This document shows positions 6,044-7,322 of a stretch of DNA of 7,322 nucleotides, piece by piece (the first letter of the stretch is position 1; each line of letters opens with the position of its first letter). Made by a program: the position numbers and the translations under genes. The notes under the pieces were generated by a model. The model was given only the letters and a program-made list of their open reading frames with translations, was not told the origin of the DNA and did not search any database. The stretch is from Candidatus Odyssella thessalonicensis. Lineage in GTDB: Bacteria; Pseudomonadota; Alphaproteobacteria; Bin65. Location of the stretch: NCBI GenBank assembly GCA_005240015.1, contig SBBV01000288.1:1-7322 (forward strand). The letters run 5' to 3'.

Positions 6044-7322
6044 GTCGGCGGCGCTTTGGCTGGTGGCGGGCTGGCTCGGCTACGCCGTCCTCCCCTGGTA
6101 CCTCGTCGAGGGCAGCTTCGCCGGGTATCCGGCCGGCGCCGCGGGCAGCGGGTTGGTAATGGGCCTCGTCGGCGGCAAGGCCTGGCTCCTACCACTACTG
6201 CTCCCACTCGTGGCCGCGACGGCCGCGCCGGTCCTGCGAACTGAACCGGCACGGGCGACGGCCCTGGCCGGCGCCGGGATCGCGGGCCTCGCCTGGTTGG
6301 TCCTCGAAGGCTTTGCCATCGGCCATCGCGGCTGGTCGGCCGAATGGCTGGCGGCGCTGCTGGGAGCGCCCGGGCCGAAGCAGGGCGGCATGGGCTACGG
6401 CGCGTTCTTGACCGCGCTCGCCTTCCTGATGCTGCTCTGCCACGGGCTCGCCGCGCGCGGCTTTTGCCGCGGCGATGCGTTCACCGCGTCGGCGATCGGC
6501 CTCGTCGTGGCGCTGATCGCGCTGTTCGTGCTGTTCCCGATCCTGCAGATGCTCGCCAGTGCGGCGAAGGACAATGCCGGCCGCTTCGCGGCCGGCGAGA
6601 TGGCGGCGAAGTTCACCGACTCGTCGATCTGGGGCCTTGACTGCGTCTATTCGGGCCTGCGCTGCGGCGTCGCCTGGAACACGCTGTTCCTGGCGCTCGC
6701 GGTCGGCGTCTGCGCGACGGCGCTGGGCCTCGCCTTCGCGCTCATCGCCACGCGCACCGCCATGCGCATGAAGGGCCCGCTGCGCGCGCTCACCGTCCTT
6801 CCGATCATCACGCCGCCTTTCGTGATCGGCCTTGCCGTCATCCTGCTGTTCGGCCGCTCGGGTGCGGTTTCGGCGCTGCTGTTCGACTGGTTCGGCATCG
6901 CGCCCTCGCGCTGGGTCTACGGCTTTCCCGGCGTCTTCCTCGCGCAGATGCTGGCGTTCACGCCGATCGCGTTTCTCGTACTCATCGGCGTGGTGCAGGG
7001 GATCAGCCCCTCGCTTGAGGAAGCGTCGCAGACGTTGCGTGCGAGCCATTGGGCGACGTTCCGCACCATCTCTCTGCCGCTGATGCGGCCGGGCATCGCC
7101 AACGCGTTCCTGCTCACCTTCGTCGAGAGCATGGCCGATTTCGGCAACCCGCTCGTGCTGGGCGGCAATTTCGAGGTGCTCTCGACCAAGATCTTCTTCG
7201 CCGTGGTCGGCGCGGCGCACGATCAGGGCCGCGCCGCGGTGCTGGCGATCGTGCTACTCGCCTTCACGCTGGGGGCATTCTACGCGCAGCACCGCTGGCT
7301 CGGCCGCCGCGTCTACACCACC
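6036..7322 (+). CDS. ABC transporter permease, AfuB/FbpB-like, N-terminal 429 residues (3' end outside window)
   Basis: The reading frame is open from ATG 6036 to the window edge with no stop, giving 429 codons, so the gene is truncated by the window and not broken. It encodes the inner-membrane channel for the preceding binding protein. Hydrophobic segments near residues 7-24, 49-67, 76-93, 124-140 and 149-173 form an unusual N-terminal block before the first MetI-type permease domain. That domain starts about residue 210 (GVAWNTLFLAL). The cytoplasmic EAA coupling loop is at 328-350, beginning EEASQTLRAS and ending ISLPLM. The usual Gly of the EAA consensus is Arg335 here. ESMADFGNPLVLGGNF and STKIFFA follow, typical of AfuB/FbpB first halves. 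Family members are about 690-740 residues with two MetI domains, so a second domain and probably an ATPase gene should follow. AGG at 6027-6029, 6 nt before the ATG, supports the start. An in-frame stop at 6015-6017 excludes a longer form. Confidence 0.93.
   Translation, partial: MARSAALWLVAGWLGYAVLPWYLVEGSFAGYPAGAAGSGLVMGLVGGKAWLLPLLLPLVAATAAPVLRTEPARATALAGAGIAGLAWLVLEGFAIGHRGWSAEWLAALLGAPGPKQGGMGYGAFLTALAFLMLLCHGLAARGFCRGDAFTASAIGLVVALIALFVLFPILQMLASAAKDNAGRFAAGEMAAKFTDSSIWGLDCVYSGLRCGVAWNTLFLALAVGVCATALGLAFALIATRTAMRMKGPLRALTVLPIITPPFVIGLAVILLFGRSGAVSALLFDWFGIAPSRWVYGFPGVFLAQMLAFTPIAFLVLIGVVQGISPSLEEASQTLRASHWATFRTISLPLMRPGIANAFLLTFVESMADFGNPLVLGGNFEVLSTKIFFAVVGAAHDQGRAAVLAIVLLAFTLGAFYAQHRWLGRRVYTT

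Noticed and set aside
6195..7220. 341-codon minus-strand frame
   Set aside because: It is antisense to the permease, highly charged and repetitive (Arg/Glu/Asp). The plus-strand frame encodes an unmistakable ABC permease running off the window.
4957..7322. Ferric-iron transporter annotation (FbpAB)
   Set aside because: The superfamily is shared, but the iron-binding Tyr pair is missing and the binding protein resembles AfuA, a sugar-phosphate binder. The neighbours are inositol genes, not iron genes.

Overview
The window is a compact, entirely plus-strand block of GC-rich DNA (about two thirds G+C by eye) from a bacterial carbohydrate-catabolism locus. Codon usage with G/C in third positions, the gene content and the protein flavour suggest an alphaproteobacterium of the Rhizobiales/Rhodospirillales type. 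That placement is an inference; no rRNA or other marker gene is present. There are no tRNAs, mobile elements or CRISPR arrays, and almost no non-coding DNA. Seven genes fill the window, and the first and last are cut by its edges.

The left half (1-4062) is a myo-inositol catabolic operon in the order iolD (3' end only), iolE, iolB, iolC. The genes overlap or nearly touch: iolD/iolE by about 4 nt, an iolE-iolB gap of 9 nt, and iolB/iolC by 8 nt. Together they cover consecutive steps. IolE dehydrates 2-keto-myo-inositol, IolD opens the ring to 5-deoxy-glucuronate, IolB isomerises this to 2-deoxy-5-keto-gluconate, and IolC phosphorylates it. This IolC carries a C-terminal DUF2090 domain that resembles a LacD-type class I aldolase. 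One polypeptide could therefore also split the phosphorylated product into dihydroxyacetone phosphate and malonate semialdehyde. The IolB is of a divergent type with a compressed metal-binding motif.

Four nucleotides after iolC comes a cytoplasmic inositol-monophosphatase-family enzyme (4067-4852) with all its catalytic motifs. After a 104-nt gap, the largest non-coding stretch, come a periplasmic solute-binding protein (4957-6000) and the first 429 residues of a long ABC permease (6036-7322, running off the edge). Both transporter parts look like the AfuA/AfuB branch (hexose-phosphate importers) rather than true ferric-iron importers, because the iron-binding tyrosine pair is missing. The most interesting reading is that the locus imports a phosphorylated polyol such as an inositol monophosphate, removes the phosphate with the IMPase-family enzyme, and feeds the polyol into the iol pathway. 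This is a hypothesis drawn from gene context and family membership and has not been shown.
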